This document shows positions 1-8,767 of a DNA stretch of 64,000 nucleotides, piece by piece (position 1 is the first letter of the stretch; each line of letters begins with the position of its first letter). This DNA comes from Oxalobacteraceae bacterium. GTDB taxonomy: Bacteria; Pseudomonadota; Gammaproteobacteria; Burkholderiales; Burkholderiaceae_D. The position numbers were made by a program, and so were the translations under genes. The notes under the pieces were generated by a model that was given only the letters and a program-made list of their open reading frames with translations, had not been told where the DNA came from and made no database searches. The stretch lies in the NCBI GenBank assembly GCA_021299035.1, contig JAJTGD010000003.1:24175-88174 (forward strand). The letters are read 5' to 3'.

Positions 1-611
1 TCGGCAAGATCACGCTGGTCGATGATGACACGGTTGATCTCACGAATTTACAGCGGCAGATCCTGCACACCACGGCGCGCGTGGGTCAGCCCAAAGCGGA
101 ATCAGGCAAGCAGACGCTGGCCGACATCAACCCTGAGGTCAAGGTCATTGCACTGCAAGAGCGTGCTGATGAAGATCGATTACACGCGCTCGTGGGCGAG
201 GCCAGCGTCGTGCTGGATTGCACCGACAATTTCCGTACGCGCCACGCGATCAATCGGGCCTGTGTGAATGCCCGCGTACCGCTGGTGTCGGGTGCAGCGA
301 TCCGCATGGACGGACAGGTGGCGGTATTCGATCCACGCGGTGGCGATAGCGCCTGTTACGCCTGCCTGTTTCCGCCCGATCAAGTGTTTGAAGAGGTGCA
401 GTGCTCGACCATGGGCGTGTTCGCGCCGCTGGTCGGCATTATTGGCACGGTGCAAGCCGCCGAGGCTTTGAAGCTGGTGATGGGCATCGGCGAGTCACTC
501 GCCAACCGCCTGCTGATGCTGGATGCGCGTTCGATGGAATGGACTAGCATCCGAACCATGAAGAGCCCAGACTGCGCAGTATGCGCGGGCGCGGCGCGCG
601 CGATCGACTGA
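1..611 (+). CDS. MoeB/ThiF family E1-like adenylyltransferase (5' truncated by window)
   Basis: The reading frame is open from base 3, so the N-terminus with the nucleotide-binding glycine loop lies outside the window. What remains begins GKITLVDDDTVDLTNLQRQ, the conserved Arg-containing segment of the HesA/MoeB/ThiF fold. It continues with VVLDCTDNFRTRHAIN, the ATP/Mg aspartate region, and a Cys-containing STMGVFAPLVGIIGT segment. Two CxxC pairs (CYAC and, near the end, CAVC) should bind the structural zinc. Family members adenylate the C-terminal glycine of a ubiquitin-like sulfur carrier (MoaD or ThiS) for molybdopterin or thiazole synthesis. The sequence does not settle MoeB against ThiF, so no symbol is given. 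The next gene is convergent (slmA). Confidence 0.88.
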   Translation, partial: GKITLVDDDTVDLTNLQRQILHTTARVGQPKAESGKQTLADINPEVKVIALQERADEDRLHALVGEASVVLDCTDNFRTRHAINRACVNARVPLVSGAAIRMDGQVAVFDPRGGDSACYACLFPPDQVFEEVQCSTMGVFAPLVGIIGTVQAAEALKLVMGIGESLANRLLMLDARSMEWTSIRTMKSPDCAVCAGAARAID

Positions 612-631
612 GACACGACTACATCAATTGA

Positions 632-659
632 GTCATCCCGTCGAAGGCCGGGATCCAGG
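632..659. repeat. Short inverted repeat between convergent genes (dRS3-like layout)
   Basis: ATCCCG, an 8-nt spacer, then CGGGAT (635-654), followed by CCAGG. It lies in the 49-nt gap between the convergent E1-like gene and slmA. The layout (6-bp arms around 8 nt, preceded by GTC and followed by CCAGG) recalls the small intergenic repeats common in proteobacteria such as neisserial dRS3. Only one copy was noticed here. It could also act as a weak bidirectional terminator, although there is no T run. Confidence 0.4.
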
Positions 660-660
660 C

Positions 661-1236
661 TTACCCAACCAACAAACCCAGCTGCACCAATGCGCCATCG
701 GTGGGTTTCAGCTGAAAACCACTCTTGACGAAGCGGTGCCAGCGCCCGATCACGAAAGCCATCAACAGCGCGGCGCGCGCCGCTGCCTCATCGTCTGACG
801 GCCCGCCTTGGGTGGCTGCCAGCTTCCACGACTGGCGCAAGGCCAGTTCGACGCGATCAACAAATTGGTTCATGCGCCGCTGCAAGCGCTCGTCTTCATT
901 GACGAGCGCATCACCCATCATCACCTTGGTCATACCGGGATTTTGCTCGGAAAAATCGAGCAGCATGCGGGCCACTGCGAGCGCCTGACGCCGACCGTTT
1001 TCTTCGCTCTGAGTGATTTTGTTGACCAGCGTGAAAATCGAGGTCTCGATGAATTCGATCAGGCCCTCGTACATCTGGGCTTTGCTTGCGAAGTGCCGAT
1101 AGAGCGCGGCTTCGGACACATCCAGCTTCGCCGCGAGCGCGGCGGTGGTGACCTTTTCCGCTTTAGGGCTTTCCAGCATGCCCGCCAGCGCCTGCAGGAT
1201 CTGTAGTTTCCGCTCACCTGTCTTGGAGTTCGGCAT
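661..1236 (-). CDS. slmA: TetR-family nucleoid occlusion factor SlmA
   Basis: 191 aa, the usual SlmA length. An N-terminal TetR helix-turn-helix (about residues 28-56, TTAALAAKLDVSEAALYRHF) is followed by the conserved segment KAQMYEGLIEFIETSIFTLVN and an all-helical C-terminal domain with FVIGRWHRFVKSGF. SlmA binds chromosomal SBS sites and blocks FtsZ ring assembly over the nucleoid, so it acts as a cell-division regulator more than a classical repressor. The neighbourhood (nucleotidase gene and argB upstream on the same strand) is the usual betaproteobacterial setting for slmA. Family membership is clear; the specific role is inferred from sequence and context. Confidence 0.88.
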   Translation of the reverse strand: MPNSKTGERKLQILQALAGMLESPKAEKVTTAALAAKLDVSEAALYRHFASKAQMYEGLIEFIETSIFTLVNKITQSEENGRRQALAVARMLLDFSEQNPGMTKVMMGDALVNEDERLQRRMNQFVDRVELALRQSWKLAATQGGPSDDEAAARAALLMAFVIGRWHRFVKSGFQLKPTDGALVQLGLLVG

Positions 1237-1284
1237 GGTCTTGTCAGTCCGGCAAAAGTGGGAAAGCCCGTGTCGGCAGCAGCG

Positions 1285-1971
1285 CTAACGCCGCAACCGT
1301 GCGAGACAACCGGGCAGCTTGTGCAATGATTTTACTTGTACATCGGCGCAACTCGGGCGGAAAAAAACACGGGGTGAAAAACCACTGAACCAGACCGTCC
1401 GCATACCTAAGAATTTCGCCGATTTGAGGTTCTCGATCGAGTCTTCCACCAGCACGCAACGCGACGCTGCTAGCCCGCGTTGGCGCAGCAAGCGCCGAAG
1501 CAGCAATTTCGACGGTTTAGGCCGCCATTGCTTGTGCACCTGCATGGATTCAATCGGCACATGCTCGGCAAAGTGGCGGTGCAGCCCAAGGTGTCGCACG
1601 ACTGAACGAGCATATTCGCGCGGTGCATTGGTGAGCAGGATCTTGCGGCCCGGTAGGCGCTTCAACAGCCGCGCAATTCCACGCTCGGCGCGAATCATGT
1701 GCGCGAGATTGTCGAACTGATGCGCCTCATGTAAAAAATCCTCCGCCCGTACACCATGATGACGCACCATACCCAGCAAGGTGGCGCCATAGCGCTGCCA
1801 GTAACGGACGCGTACTTCATTCACGGCATCAGGATGCGCGGGCAGATCTTGCTCGGCCAGCACGCGCGAAATCAGCGCGTTCATGTTGTTGTTGATGGCG
1901 GGGAAGATCGCGTGCGACGCGTTATGCAGCGTGTTGTCGAGATCGAACAGCCAGATTAGCTTACGCGTCAC
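1285..1971 (-). CDS. Pyrimidine 5'-nucleotidase (HAD superfamily, SDT1/YjjG-like)
   Basis: The protein opens with WLFDLDNTLHNA, the HAD motif I whose first Asp is the nucleophile and second the acid/base. ILLTNAP is motif II and VLVEDSIENLKSA is the Mg-binding motif IV. Members dephosphorylate UMP, CMP or related nucleotides. I chose the GTG at 1971 because AGGAGG lies directly upstream and the protein then starts just before motif I. An in-frame ATG at 2013 would add 14 unconserved residues. The gene lies between argB and slmA, all on the same strand. The exact substrate is not shown by the sequence. Confidence 0.83.
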   Translation of the reverse strand: MTRKLIWLFDLDNTLHNASHAIFPAINNNMNALISRVLAEQDLPAHPDAVNEVRVRYWQRYGATLLGMVRHHGVRAEDFLHEAHQFDNLAHMIRAERGIARLLKRLPGRKILLTNAPREYARSVVRHLGLHRHFAEHVPIESMQVHKQWRPKPSKLLLRRLLRQRGLAASRCVLVEDSIENLKSAKFLGMRTVWFSGFSPRVFFRPSCADVQVKSLHKLPGCLARLRR

Positions 1972-2119
1972 GTGCCTCCTCGATACGCATGGAATCTGAG
2001 CTTCGTCGAGCAAGCATAGCGAGCAGCGCGATCGTTTGTCGAGAGGCGCAGCCGCAAGGACTGTACAGCGAACACTGCAAGCGCAAGCGCGGGCGGCGCA
2101 GTCGCTGGATGGACGGAGA

Positions 2120-3007
2120 TCAGTGGGAGCGGATCATCGTGCCGAACGCTTGCTCGGTGAGCACTTCCAGCAGCAGTGAATGCTCGATGCGTCCGTCGAT
2201 GATATGGACCGTATTGACACCGGACTTTGCGGCGTCCAGCGCGGAGGAAATCTTCGGCAGCATGCCGCCAGAGATGGTGCCATCTTCGAACATGTCATCA
2301 ATTTCGCGCGCGGACAGGTTGGTCAGCAACTGACCATTTTTATCCAATACGCCCGGGATATTGGTCATCATGATCAGCTTTTCCGCACGCAGGATTTCGG
2401 CGATTTTGCCAGCGACCAAATCGGCATTGATGTTGTATGCCTGACCATCAACGCCAAAGCCAATCGGCGAGATGATGGGGATGAAAGCATCATCCTGAAG
2501 CGCTTTGACCACGGCGGGGTTAATCGCCTCGATCTCACCGACGAAGCCGATATCGACATACTCGCCTGGCTTGTCTTTGTCAGGCATCTGCATCTTGCGG
2601 GCGCGAATCAGGCCACCGTCTTTACCGGTCAATCCAACCGCCTGGCCACCGTAATGATTAATCAACATCACGATGTCTTGCTGCACCTCGCCACCCAACA
2701 CCCACTCCACCACTTCCATGGTCTCTTCGTCGGTGATACGCATGCCCTGCACGAAGCTGCCCTGCTTACCGATTTTCTTCAGTGCGCTATCAATCTGTGG
2801 CCCGCCACCGTGGACAACCACCGGATTCATGCCCACCAGCTTCAGCAGGATGACATCGCGCGCAAAGCCATGCTTCAGTCGCTCTTCAGTCATGGCATTG
2901 CCACCATATTTGACGACGATGGTCTTGCCGTGGAACTTACGGATGTAGGGCAGTGCCTCCGCGAGGATCTCGGCCTTGATCTCGGGAGCAATAGCAGAAG
3001 TGGGCAT
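2120..3007 (-). CDS. argB: Acetylglutamate kinase
   Basis: 295 aa, typical for bacterial ArgB. It phosphorylates N-acetyl-L-glutamate, the second step of arginine biosynthesis, in the cytosol. Visible family motifs are KYGGNAM (33-39, catalytic Lys), VVHGGGPQI (64-72, glycine-rich acetylglutamate site), the downstream LTGKDGG and the C-terminal TNIPGVLD nucleotide region. The N-terminal stretch (about 25 residues, with the helix [16 protein letters not shown]) resembles arginine-sensitive hexameric ArgB enzymes, so feedback inhibition is likely but inferred. No other arginine gene is adjacent. Confidence 0.97.
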   Translation of the reverse strand: MPTSAIAPEIKAEILAEALPYIRKFHGKTIVVKYGGNAMTEERLKHGFARDVILLKLVGMNPVVVHGGGPQIDSALKKIGKQGSFVQGMRITDEETMEVVEWVLGGEVQQDIVMLINHYGGQAVGLTGKDGGLIRARKMQMPDKDKPGEYVDIGFVGEIEAINPAVVKALQDDAFIPIISPIGFGVDGQAYNINADLVAGKIAEILRAEKLIMMTNIPGVLDKNGQLLTNLSAREIDDMFEDGTISGGMLPKISSALDAAKSGVNTVHIIDGRIEHSLLLEVLTEQAFGTMIRSH

Positions 3008-3096
3008 TGCGGTAGGGGTTGTCAGCGGGCTGGAAAGAGTCGCGATTTTACTCCCAACCTGAGATGGCTCGCGTCAGATTTTTAGCGACCCAAGCG

Positions 3097-3729
3097 CTAG
3101 TGACAAGCGCGCAGCGTGAGGCCGCCGAATTTGGTTGCCAGTGCCTTCAAATCGTCGCGCGACTCGGCGTCCTCCAGCGTCACCCGGATCGCATAGCGCG
3201 CGGTATTCAGCGGGTATTCGCCGATGCGCGCATCACTCACGCCTGCCACCCGTAACTTCTCCAGATGGGCATCTGCCAATTCGGTGCGGGTAAAGAGTCC
3301 CAGCGAAATGCCCCAACGTCGTGCAGAGTCGTCGCGAATCACGGCGCTATCGGTGAAGCCCAATGTGCGTAACTGCGCCAAGCGCCGGTTAGCCGCCTCT
3401 TCGCTAGCCTGCGGTGGAATAAAGATCAGCTGAGATGAAGCGGCTTGTACCAGGCGACGCTCGGCCGTCGGTGGGGACGACAACTTGGCAACTTGCTGCT
3501 CGAAGGACCCCACCGTCTGGGTATTGAAGTCGCCGATTTCAATACAAACCGGCTTCGAGGAATGATTCTCGGACGCGGGCGATTTGCCAAAAACATCGAC
3601 CAGGTTCAAGCGCTCGGCATTCACTTGTTGCGACATCCGATCCGACTCGCCGCCAAATCGCTGAGTGGCCTGGAGCAGCACGAAGATGATCGCATTAGCC
3701 AGTAGTAGTAAATAAAATAGCGGTCTCAT
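3097..3729 (-). CDS. SPOR-domain membrane protein
   Basis: 210 aa from the ATG at 3729, which overlaps the coaX stop as ATGA and is therefore the likely start. The longer frame upstream lies wholly inside coaX. Residues 4-19 (LFYLLLLANAIIFVLL) form one N-terminal membrane segment. A variable linker follows, then a C-terminal SPOR-like region (about 125-205, with RLAQLRTLGF and WGISLGLFTRTELADAHLEKL). SPOR domains bind denuded peptidoglycan, often at the septum. Overlap with coaX indicates translation coupling in a birA-coaX-SPOR operon. The cellular role is unknown. Confidence 0.8.
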   Translation of the reverse strand: MRPLFYLLLLANAIIFVLLQATQRFGGESDRMSQQVNAERLNLVDVFGKSPASENHSSKPVCIEIGDFNTQTVGSFEQQVAKLSSPPTAERRLVQAASSQLIFIPPQASEEAANRRLAQLRTLGFTDSAVIRDDSARRWGISLGLFTRTELADAHLEKLRVAGVSDARIGEYPLNTARYAIRVTLEDAESRDDLKALATKFGGLTLRACH

Positions 3730-4469
3730 AACGACTCCGATAAGGCAGCAACCTGCAGGCCGCGCAGCACCAGCTGCTCGACCTGCTCGACCGGTGCAGG
3801 TAGATACGGCAACAGGTATTCCGCCGCGCCACCAGACAGCACGCAGAATGCCGATGGTAACTGTGCGCGGGCTTGCATAATCGCGCCCAGCTGAGCCTGC
3901 ACACAACCGCTGACAATCGCATCGAGGGTGTTGTCTGCGAAGCACGAGACAGATAGACGCGCCTCGACATGCGGTAGCTGCGCAGTGCTGAGTGCCAGTG
4001 ACTGGGCCATGGTACCGAGTCCGGGCAGAATCATGCCACCAAGGAAGCGGCCGCTGGCGTCTAGTGCATCAATCGTAGTCGCGGTACCGGCGGTAATAAC
4101 GAGCAGCGCTTGTTCGGGAAACAGCGCGCGTGCGCCCAGCAATGAAGCAAAACGATCACAACCCAGCTGGCTCGGGTCTCGGTAACCATTGATCACACCG
4201 GCGCACTGCGCCTGCGAGCGAAACCAGTGCACCGATTCGATCGGCATCCCGCTTGCGCGCAGTAATGCTTCCAGCTGCGATCTGATTGACGCACCCGCCA
4301 CATTCGATACCCATGCACTGCGTAGCTGGTGCTGCACCAAGATATCCGCCAGTGCGTCGAGTTCTGCATGAAACAATGCGCCACTCGCCTGCCATGCACC
4401 CAACTCGGCATCTTCATGGGCTAGCGCCCATTTCACGCGTGTATTTCCTGCGTCAATCAGTAGCAGCAT
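3726..4469 (-). CDS. coaX: Type III pantothenate kinase
   Basis: 247 aa from the ATG at 4469 (MLLLIDAGNTRVKW). The upstream in-frame Met at 4511 lies inside birA and adds nothing conserved. CoaX phosphorylates pantothenate, the first step of coenzyme A synthesis. It belongs to the ASKHA fold. DAGNTRVKW (6-14) is the phosphate-1 loop, GCDRF (103-107) carries the catalytic Asp, and TAGTATTID (126-134) is the phosphate-2 loop. It overlaps birA by 17 nt and the SPOR gene by 4 nt. The birA-coaX pair is a common betaproteobacterial arrangement. Confidence 0.95.
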   Translation of the reverse strand: MLLLIDAGNTRVKWALAHEDAELGAWQASGALFHAELDALADILVQHQLRSAWVSNVAGASIRSQLEALLRASGMPIESVHWFRSQAQCAGVINGYRDPSQLGCDRFASLLGARALFPEQALLVITAGTATTIDALDASGRFLGGMILPGLGTMAQSLALSTAQLPHVEARLSVSCFADNTLDAIVSGCVQAQLGAIMQARAQLPSAFCVLSGGAAEYLLPYLPAPVEQVEQLVLRGLQVAALSESL

Positions 4470-5271
4470 GTGATGCCTTGTTTGTCGATACAGCACGCAA
4501 AGAGAGGTCACCCGCTGCTACCGCGATGAGCCCTGCATCGGTCTCCAGTTGCAAACAGCCAGTGGCATCGATGCCGCGCGCAATCCCCTCGTGCAGCAAC
4601 TTGCCCTGATCCATCACACGCACGGGCAATCCGGAAAAGGCATGCCAGCGCTGCCAACGATCGATGAATGGCGCAAGGCCTTGTTGATCAAACGAACGAA
4701 GCGCATCGACCAAGGTATCGGTGATGGTCGCTAGCAATGCGTTGCGATCAATATTTTCGCCAAGTGATGCGACCTCATGCGGTACGCCGGTATCGCGCGC
4801 CGAATTCGGGTGGACATTCAGGCCCACGCCAATCACTGCCCATACGCTTTCGCTACCCTCGATGCGCGCAACACCCGTTTCGACCAGCACACCACCGAGC
4901 TTGGCAGCGTCCAGCAACAAGTCGTTCGGCCACTTCAGCGTCACCGGATAGCCAAGCGCACGCAGCGTATCAGCGAGCGCGACACCAACCGCCAGTGGCA
5001 AACCAGCTAAGTGCACGAGTCCTCTTGAAAACGGCCACGCCAGCGAAAAACACAAACTATCGCCACGCACTGCATACCACGCACGCCCTGCGCGGCCACG
5101 ACCCGCAGTCTGCTGCTCGGCGACACGCAGTACCGGTGAGCGCAGCTGATCAATGCGCTGCCGTAAATCTGCATTGGTAGAGGCAGTCTCTGCCACCACC
5201 TCGATAACAAGACCATTCTCCACCGCACTGCATTGCGCGGCAATTCGGTCGGCGTCTAGCGAATCGCTCAT
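4453..5271 (-). CDS. birA: Biotin-[acetyl-CoA-carboxylase] ligase, without DNA-binding domain
   Basis: 272 aa from the ATG at 5271 (MSDSLDADRIAAQC). Class I BirA: catalytic and C-terminal domains only, with no winged helix, so it should not repress biotin genes itself. Motifs: GRGRAGRAWY (biotinyl-AMP loop), LKWPNDLLL and KLGGVLVE (active-site lysines). It activates biotin with ATP and attaches it to the biotin carrier protein of carboxylases. TACAAT (5278-5283 on this strand) lies just upstream of the ATG, so the predicted transcript begins at or near the start codon. Divergent from the VanZ-like gene. Confidence 0.93.
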   Translation of the reverse strand: MSDSLDADRIAAQCSAVENGLVIEVVAETASTNADLRQRIDQLRSPVLRVAEQQTAGRGRAGRAWYAVRGDSLCFSLAWPFSRGLVHLAGLPLAVGVALADTLRALGYPVTLKWPNDLLLDAAKLGGVLVETGVARIEGSESVWAVIGVGLNVHPNSARDTGVPHEVASLGENIDRNALLATITDTLVDALRSFDQQGLAPFIDRWQRWHAFSGLPVRVMDQGKLLHEGIARGIDATGCLQLETDAGLIAVAAGDLSLRAVSTNKASHAATD

Positions 5272-5277
5272 GTGCAC

Positions 5278-5283
5278 ATTGTA
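5278..5283 (-). promoter_or_regulatory. Possible -10 box of birA (near-leaderless transcript)
   Basis: TACAAT on the minus strand ends 6 nt before the birA ATG, which would put the transcript start at the A of the start codon. No good -35 match was found. TACAAT recurs before rsmI (13110-13115), pyrE (25456-25461, minus strand) and ntrX (46503-46508), which supports it as a favoured -10 variant here. Confidence 0.35.
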
Positions 5284-5338
5284 TCGGCTACGCCTGCGAC
5301 GGATGACGCCCGCTGGAAAGTCCAATAAACTGCAGCGC

Positions 5339-6490
5339 ATGTCGGCGCCGATCTCGTCCCTGCCAGTTACCTCACCCGAGCATCGCAAGCGCGAGGCCGA
5401 AGCATCGACGACTGCCCGTATCGGGCTGGTGTTTTACCTGGTGCTGGTGATTTATGCCAGCTGTTATCCTTGGGCAGGCTGGCGCAGCAACGGTCTTGCA
5501 CCGTGGTCGTATCTATTCGAGGGCCTGCCCCACTATTGGACCGCCTTTGACTTGGTCACTAATGTGGTGGGCTATGTGCCGCTTGGCGCGCTAATCGTTT
5601 TTGCCCTGTATCCGCGACTGTCCGATGCAGCAGCCGTCCTGTGTACGATCGCAAGTGGTGTTTTGCTTGCGGTGCTGCTGGAATGTGTGCAGAGTTATTT
5701 GCCTTCGCGCGTGCCGAGCATACTCGACCTGATCACCAATACCAGCGGTGTGCTGATCGGTGCCATCGCAGGCCACCGATTATCGGTACCGGTACTCAAG
5801 CAAAGTCGATTGCGCGCACTAAAGTCGTATTGGTTCAGCGCGCGATCCAGCGCCGGGCTGATTGTTGTTGCGCTCTGGCCTCTGGCACAAATTTATCCCC
5901 AACCGTATTTATTTGGACACGGACTGTGGTTGCCGACGCTATCGACCATGCTGTCCGATTGGTTCAATGCGCCTATTGATATCGGCAAACTGCTATGGCG
6001 CGATATCAGTGTGGAGATTGAACACTTTCTGCTGGCAGAAATCGTGGTGACTGCGCTCGGCATGACCGCTGCCGTCCTGACCTTGCTGTGTCAAACACGC
6101 CGCACAGCCCCACGGGCAGTCCTGGCGATTGGCTTGCTATTGGCGGCGACAATGACCAAGGCGCTGGCGCATGCAGTCTTGTTTTCGCCCTCGGATGCGT
6201 TTGCCTGGCTGACGCCGTCTGCCGCCAGCGGATTGCTGGTCGGTGCGGTGATGCTTGCGGGCCTGTCCTTCGCGCCCGTGGCGGCACAGCGCCGCGCTGC
6301 CATTGTCGCCTTGCTGATCTGCCTGTTGCTACTCAACCTACTGCCGTCGAACCCGTATTTTCTGGCAACGCTCAGCGAGTGGGTACAGGGCAAATTTTTG
6401 AACTTCAACGGCGCTGCGCAGTTTTTGTCCTTGTTCTGGCCAGCGTTTGCGCTATGGATTTTGCTGCGTCCGACGCATCGTCAGGTCTAG
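5339..6490 (+). CDS. VanZ-like family membrane protein
   Basis: 383 aa from the ATG at 5339 (MSAPISSLPVTSPEH). The upstream in-frame Met at 5153 lies inside birA on the other strand and adds implausible sequence. The N-terminal half contains a VanZ-like region: FYLVLVIYASCYPWAGW, TAFDLVTNVVGYVPLG and a helix with LECVQSYLPSRVPSILDLITN. The rest is hydrophobic with roughly eight or more membrane segments. VanZ-like proteins are integral membrane proteins of unknown biochemistry; one member lowers teicoplanin susceptibility. Divergent from birA, and followed by the ferredoxin-like gene. Confidence 0.8.
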   Translation: MSAPISSLPVTSPEHRKREAEASTTARIGLVFYLVLVIYASCYPWAGWRSNGLAPWSYLFEGLPHYWTAFDLVTNVVGYVPLGALIVFALYPRLSDAAAVLCTIASGVLLAVLLECVQSYLPSRVPSILDLITNTSGVLIGAIAGHRLSVPVLKQSRLRALKSYWFSARSSAGLIVVALWPLAQIYPQPYLFGHGLWLPTLSTMLSDWFNAPIDIGKLLWRDISVEIEHFLLAEIVVTALGMTAAVLTLLCQTRRTAPRAVLAIGLLLAATMTKALAHAVLFSPSDAFAWLTPSAASGLLVGAVMLAGLSFAPVAAQRRAAIVALLICLLLLNLLPSNPYFLATLSEWVQGKFLNFNGAAQFLSLFWPAFALWILLRPTHRQV

Positions 6491-6534
6491 GGCGGTATCA
6501 TGCGCAGCCGAGCCACCCGATTTGTCACTTTGTC

Positions 6535-6849
6535 ATGAGCGACCCTTTCTACCAACACCATGTGTTCATCTGTACTAATGTGCGCGACGATGGTCGAGCG
6601 TGCTGCGCTGAGCGAGGCGCCCAACGCGCGCAGGAGCATGCCAAGCGCCGCGTGAAGGCACTCAACATGAACGGCCAAGGCAAAGTGCGTATCAACAAGT
6701 CAGGCTGCCTCGATCGCTGTGAGGAGGGTCCAGTGATGGTGATCTACCCAGAAGCGGTCTGGTACACCTATGTCGACGAACACGATATCGATGAGATCAT
6801 CGATTCGCATTTAGTAGAGGGCAAGGTCGTCGAGCGCTTGAAGATCTAA
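6535..6849 (+). CDS. (2Fe-2S) ferredoxin domain-containing protein
   Basis: 104 aa, starting MSDPFYQHHVFICTNVRDDG. The cysteine pattern (C near residue 13, ACC, then SGCLDRCEEGP) is that of thioredoxin-like 2Fe-2S ferredoxins of the clostridial and NuoE type. These are small cytosolic electron carriers or regulatory subunits. Family level only: no partner oxidoreductase is adjacent. It lies 44 nt after the VanZ-like gene and before a hydrolase gene on the same strand, so co-transcription is possible. Confidence 0.85.
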   Translation: MSDPFYQHHVFICTNVRDDGRACCAERGAQRAQEHAKRRVKALNMNGQGKVRINKSGCLDRCEEGPVMVIYPEAVWYTYVDEHDIDEIIDSHLVEGKVVERLKI

Positions 6850-6890
6850 CGCTCATTCCACGCTGGTAGCGCCGCGAATGATGAACCTTA

Positions 6891-7526
6891 GTGACAATGA
6901 ACGCTCAGACACAATCCTTCTCTCTCCAAGGACTTGCCGGCAGCATTGAGTGCAAGCTTGATCTGCCGCCGCAAGCAGCTCCCCGGGGCATCGCGTTAAT
7001 CGCGCATCCGCATCCCTTGTATGGTGGCAGTATGGACAACAAGGTGGTGCAAACCCTGGTACGTGCCTTTCTAGCACTTGGCTATGTGTGCACCCGCATG
7101 AACTTCCGCGGCGTAGGTGAGTCCGCAGGCGTGCACGACCATGGTATCGGTGAGACGGATGACATGGCGCTGCTACATTCCCACATGGTGAAGCTGTATC
7201 CGGGACTACCGGTGGTTATGGGCGGGTTTTCTTTCGGCACCTTCGTGCTGTCGCGACTTAATCAGCAGTTAACCGCACAAAACAAAGGTGCGGAGCGTCT
7301 GGTTTTAGTGGGTTGCGCCGCTGGCAAGTGGGAACTCGCACCTGTTCCATCAAACACGCTATTGATTCATGGCGAACAGGATGAAACCATTCCGCTTACT
7401 GATGTATTCGACTGGGCTCGTCCACAAGATCTACCCGTGGTGGTGATTCCTGGCGCTGATCATTTTTTTCATCGCAAGCTTCACCACATCAAACAGATCG
7501 TGATCGCCGCCTGGGGTTCGACATAA
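6891..7526 (+). CDS. Alpha/beta hydrolase (COG2945-like)
   Basis: About 210 aa. It starts at GTG 6891 or ATG 6897; neither has a clear ribosome-binding site. The sequence shows ALIAHPHPLYGGSMDNKVV (oxyanion region), GGFSFGTFVL (nucleophile elbow GxSxG with Ser), a late Asp region IHGEQDETIPL and the catalytic His in GADHFFHRKL. This pattern is typical of small cytosolic hydrolases annotated as alpha/beta hydrolase or dienelactone-hydrolase-like. Substrate unknown. It precedes the carboxypeptidase gene by 80 nt. Confidence 0.85.
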   Translation: MTMNAQTQSFSLQGLAGSIECKLDLPPQAAPRGIALIAHPHPLYGGSMDNKVVQTLVRAFLALGYVCTRMNFRGVGESAGVHDHGIGETDDMALLHSHMVKLYPGLPVVMGGFSFGTFVLSRLNQQLTAQNKGAERLVLVGCAAGKWELAPVPSNTLLIHGEQDETIPLTDVFDWARPQDLPVVVIPGADHFFHRKLHHIKQIVIAAWGST

Positions 7527-7562
7527 GTCTGCACAACACCCTCGACGTTCAGCACAGAGCGC

Positions 7563-7568
7563 TATAAT
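7563..7568 (+). promoter_or_regulatory. Candidate -10 box for the carboxypeptidase gene
   Basis: A perfect TATAAT lies 38 nt before the chosen start at 7607. The -35 region is poor (TCGACG at 7542-7547 matches four of six but with a 15-nt gap). Predicted leader about 30 nt. Confidence 0.4.
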
Positions 7569-7606
7569 CCATGCAGCATGTTTGCTGTGGAAATCGCCCC
7601 CATTCA

Positions 7607-8755
7607 ATGAAAAAATTTCTGGCCGTCTGCGCGGCGCTGTGTCTGTTTGCCAATGCTGCCGCCGAATCGGTCGCACCCCCCACGATTGCCGCCCGCTCAT
7701 GGCTGTTGATGGATGCGACCAGCGGCCAAATCCTCGCTGCACACGAACCCGATATGCGGATCGAGCCAGCATCACTCACCAAACTGATGACCGCATACCT
7801 GGCTTTTTCAGCAGTCAGAGACAAGCGCATCGACCTGCAACAGACGGTGAATGTTTCGGTGAATGCATGGAAGGTTGATGGCGATAGCTCCAAGATGTTC
7901 ATCGAACCATCAACACCGGTGCGGATACAAGACTTGCTGTACGGACTGATCGTTCAATCAGGTAATGATGCGGCAATCACGCTAGCTGAGGCAATCGCTG
8001 GAAGTGAAGCGACATTTGTCGATCAAATGAATCGCACAGCGCTTAGTCTGGGTCTGAAAAACACGCACTTCGCCAACCCCCATGGCCTGCCGCACGTAGA
8101 AAACTACGCGACTGCACGCGACTTATCGACGCTAGCGAATCGCTTGATCATTGATTTCCCCGAGCTTTACAAAATTTATTCCACCAAGAGCTTCACCTAC
8201 AACAAGATCACGCAACCCAACCGAAATCGGCTGCTATGGCTTGACCCAACGGTCGATGGCGTAAAAACCGGACACACACAGGCGGCGGGTTACTGTCTGA
8301 TCGCCGCCGCCAAGCGGCCAAATGGCGCGCATGGTGATCGCCGTATGCTCTCGGTGGTACTCGGCACCGTGTCGGATTCGGTGCGGGCACAAGAAAGCCA
8401 AAAGCTTTTGAATTGGGGTTTTCAGAACTTCGAGACCCACAAAATGTATAGCAAAGGCCAAGTCGTACTCGCGCCAACCGTGTGGAAAGGCGCGATCAAT
8501 AAATTGAAGCTTGGCTTTAATCGCGACGTGTATGTGACGCTACCACAGGGCAGTCGTCCGAAAATCACCACACAGGTTGAGCGTACTGATCCTTTGGTTG
8601 CACCGATCGCGCGACATGCGCCAGTTGGTACGCTGAAGCTGCTGGCGAATGATCAGATCATCAATAGCGTACCGCTACTGGCACTTGAAGCCGTACCTAC
8701 CGCCAGCATTGTCGGCCGCTCGATCGATACGCTACGGCTGCTGCTGCCCCATTGA
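7607..8755 (+). CDS. dacC: D-alanyl-D-alanine carboxypeptidase (PBP5/6 type)
   Basis: 382 aa from the ATG at 7607, which opens a signal peptide (MKKFLAVCAALCLFANAAAES, cleavage near AAA). The start at 7571 would place 12 residues before it. Active-site motifs are in order: SLTK (Ser56/Lys59), SGN (118-120), KTG (220-222). The C-terminal domain after residue 280 is the beta-rich PBP5_C region. It removes the terminal D-Ala from pentapeptide stems in the periplasm and limits cross-linking. The last residues can form the amphipathic membrane anchor. The paralogue name (dacA or dacC) cannot be settled from sequence. Confidence 0.93.
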   Translation: MKKFLAVCAALCLFANAAAESVAPPTIAARSWLLMDATSGQILAAHEPDMRIEPASLTKLMTAYLAFSAVRDKRIDLQQTVNVSVNAWKVDGDSSKMFIEPSTPVRIQDLLYGLIVQSGNDAAITLAEAIAGSEATFVDQMNRTALSLGLKNTHFANPHGLPHVENYATARDLSTLANRLIIDFPELYKIYSTKSFTYNKITQPNRNRLLWLDPTVDGVKTGHTQAAGYCLIAAAKRPNGAHGDRRMLSVVLGTVSDSVRAQESQKLLNWGFQNFETHKMYSKGQVVLAPTVWKGAINKLKLGFNRDVYVTLPQGSRPKITTQVERTDPLVAPIARHAPVGTLKLLANDQIINSVPLLALEAVPTASIVGRSIDTLRLLLPH

Positions 8756-8767
8756 TCGCAGGACCGG

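Noticed and set aside
2180..3085. Plus-strand open frame of 301 codons opposite argB
   Set aside because: Fully antisense to a well-supported argB; His/Gln-rich translation without motifs.
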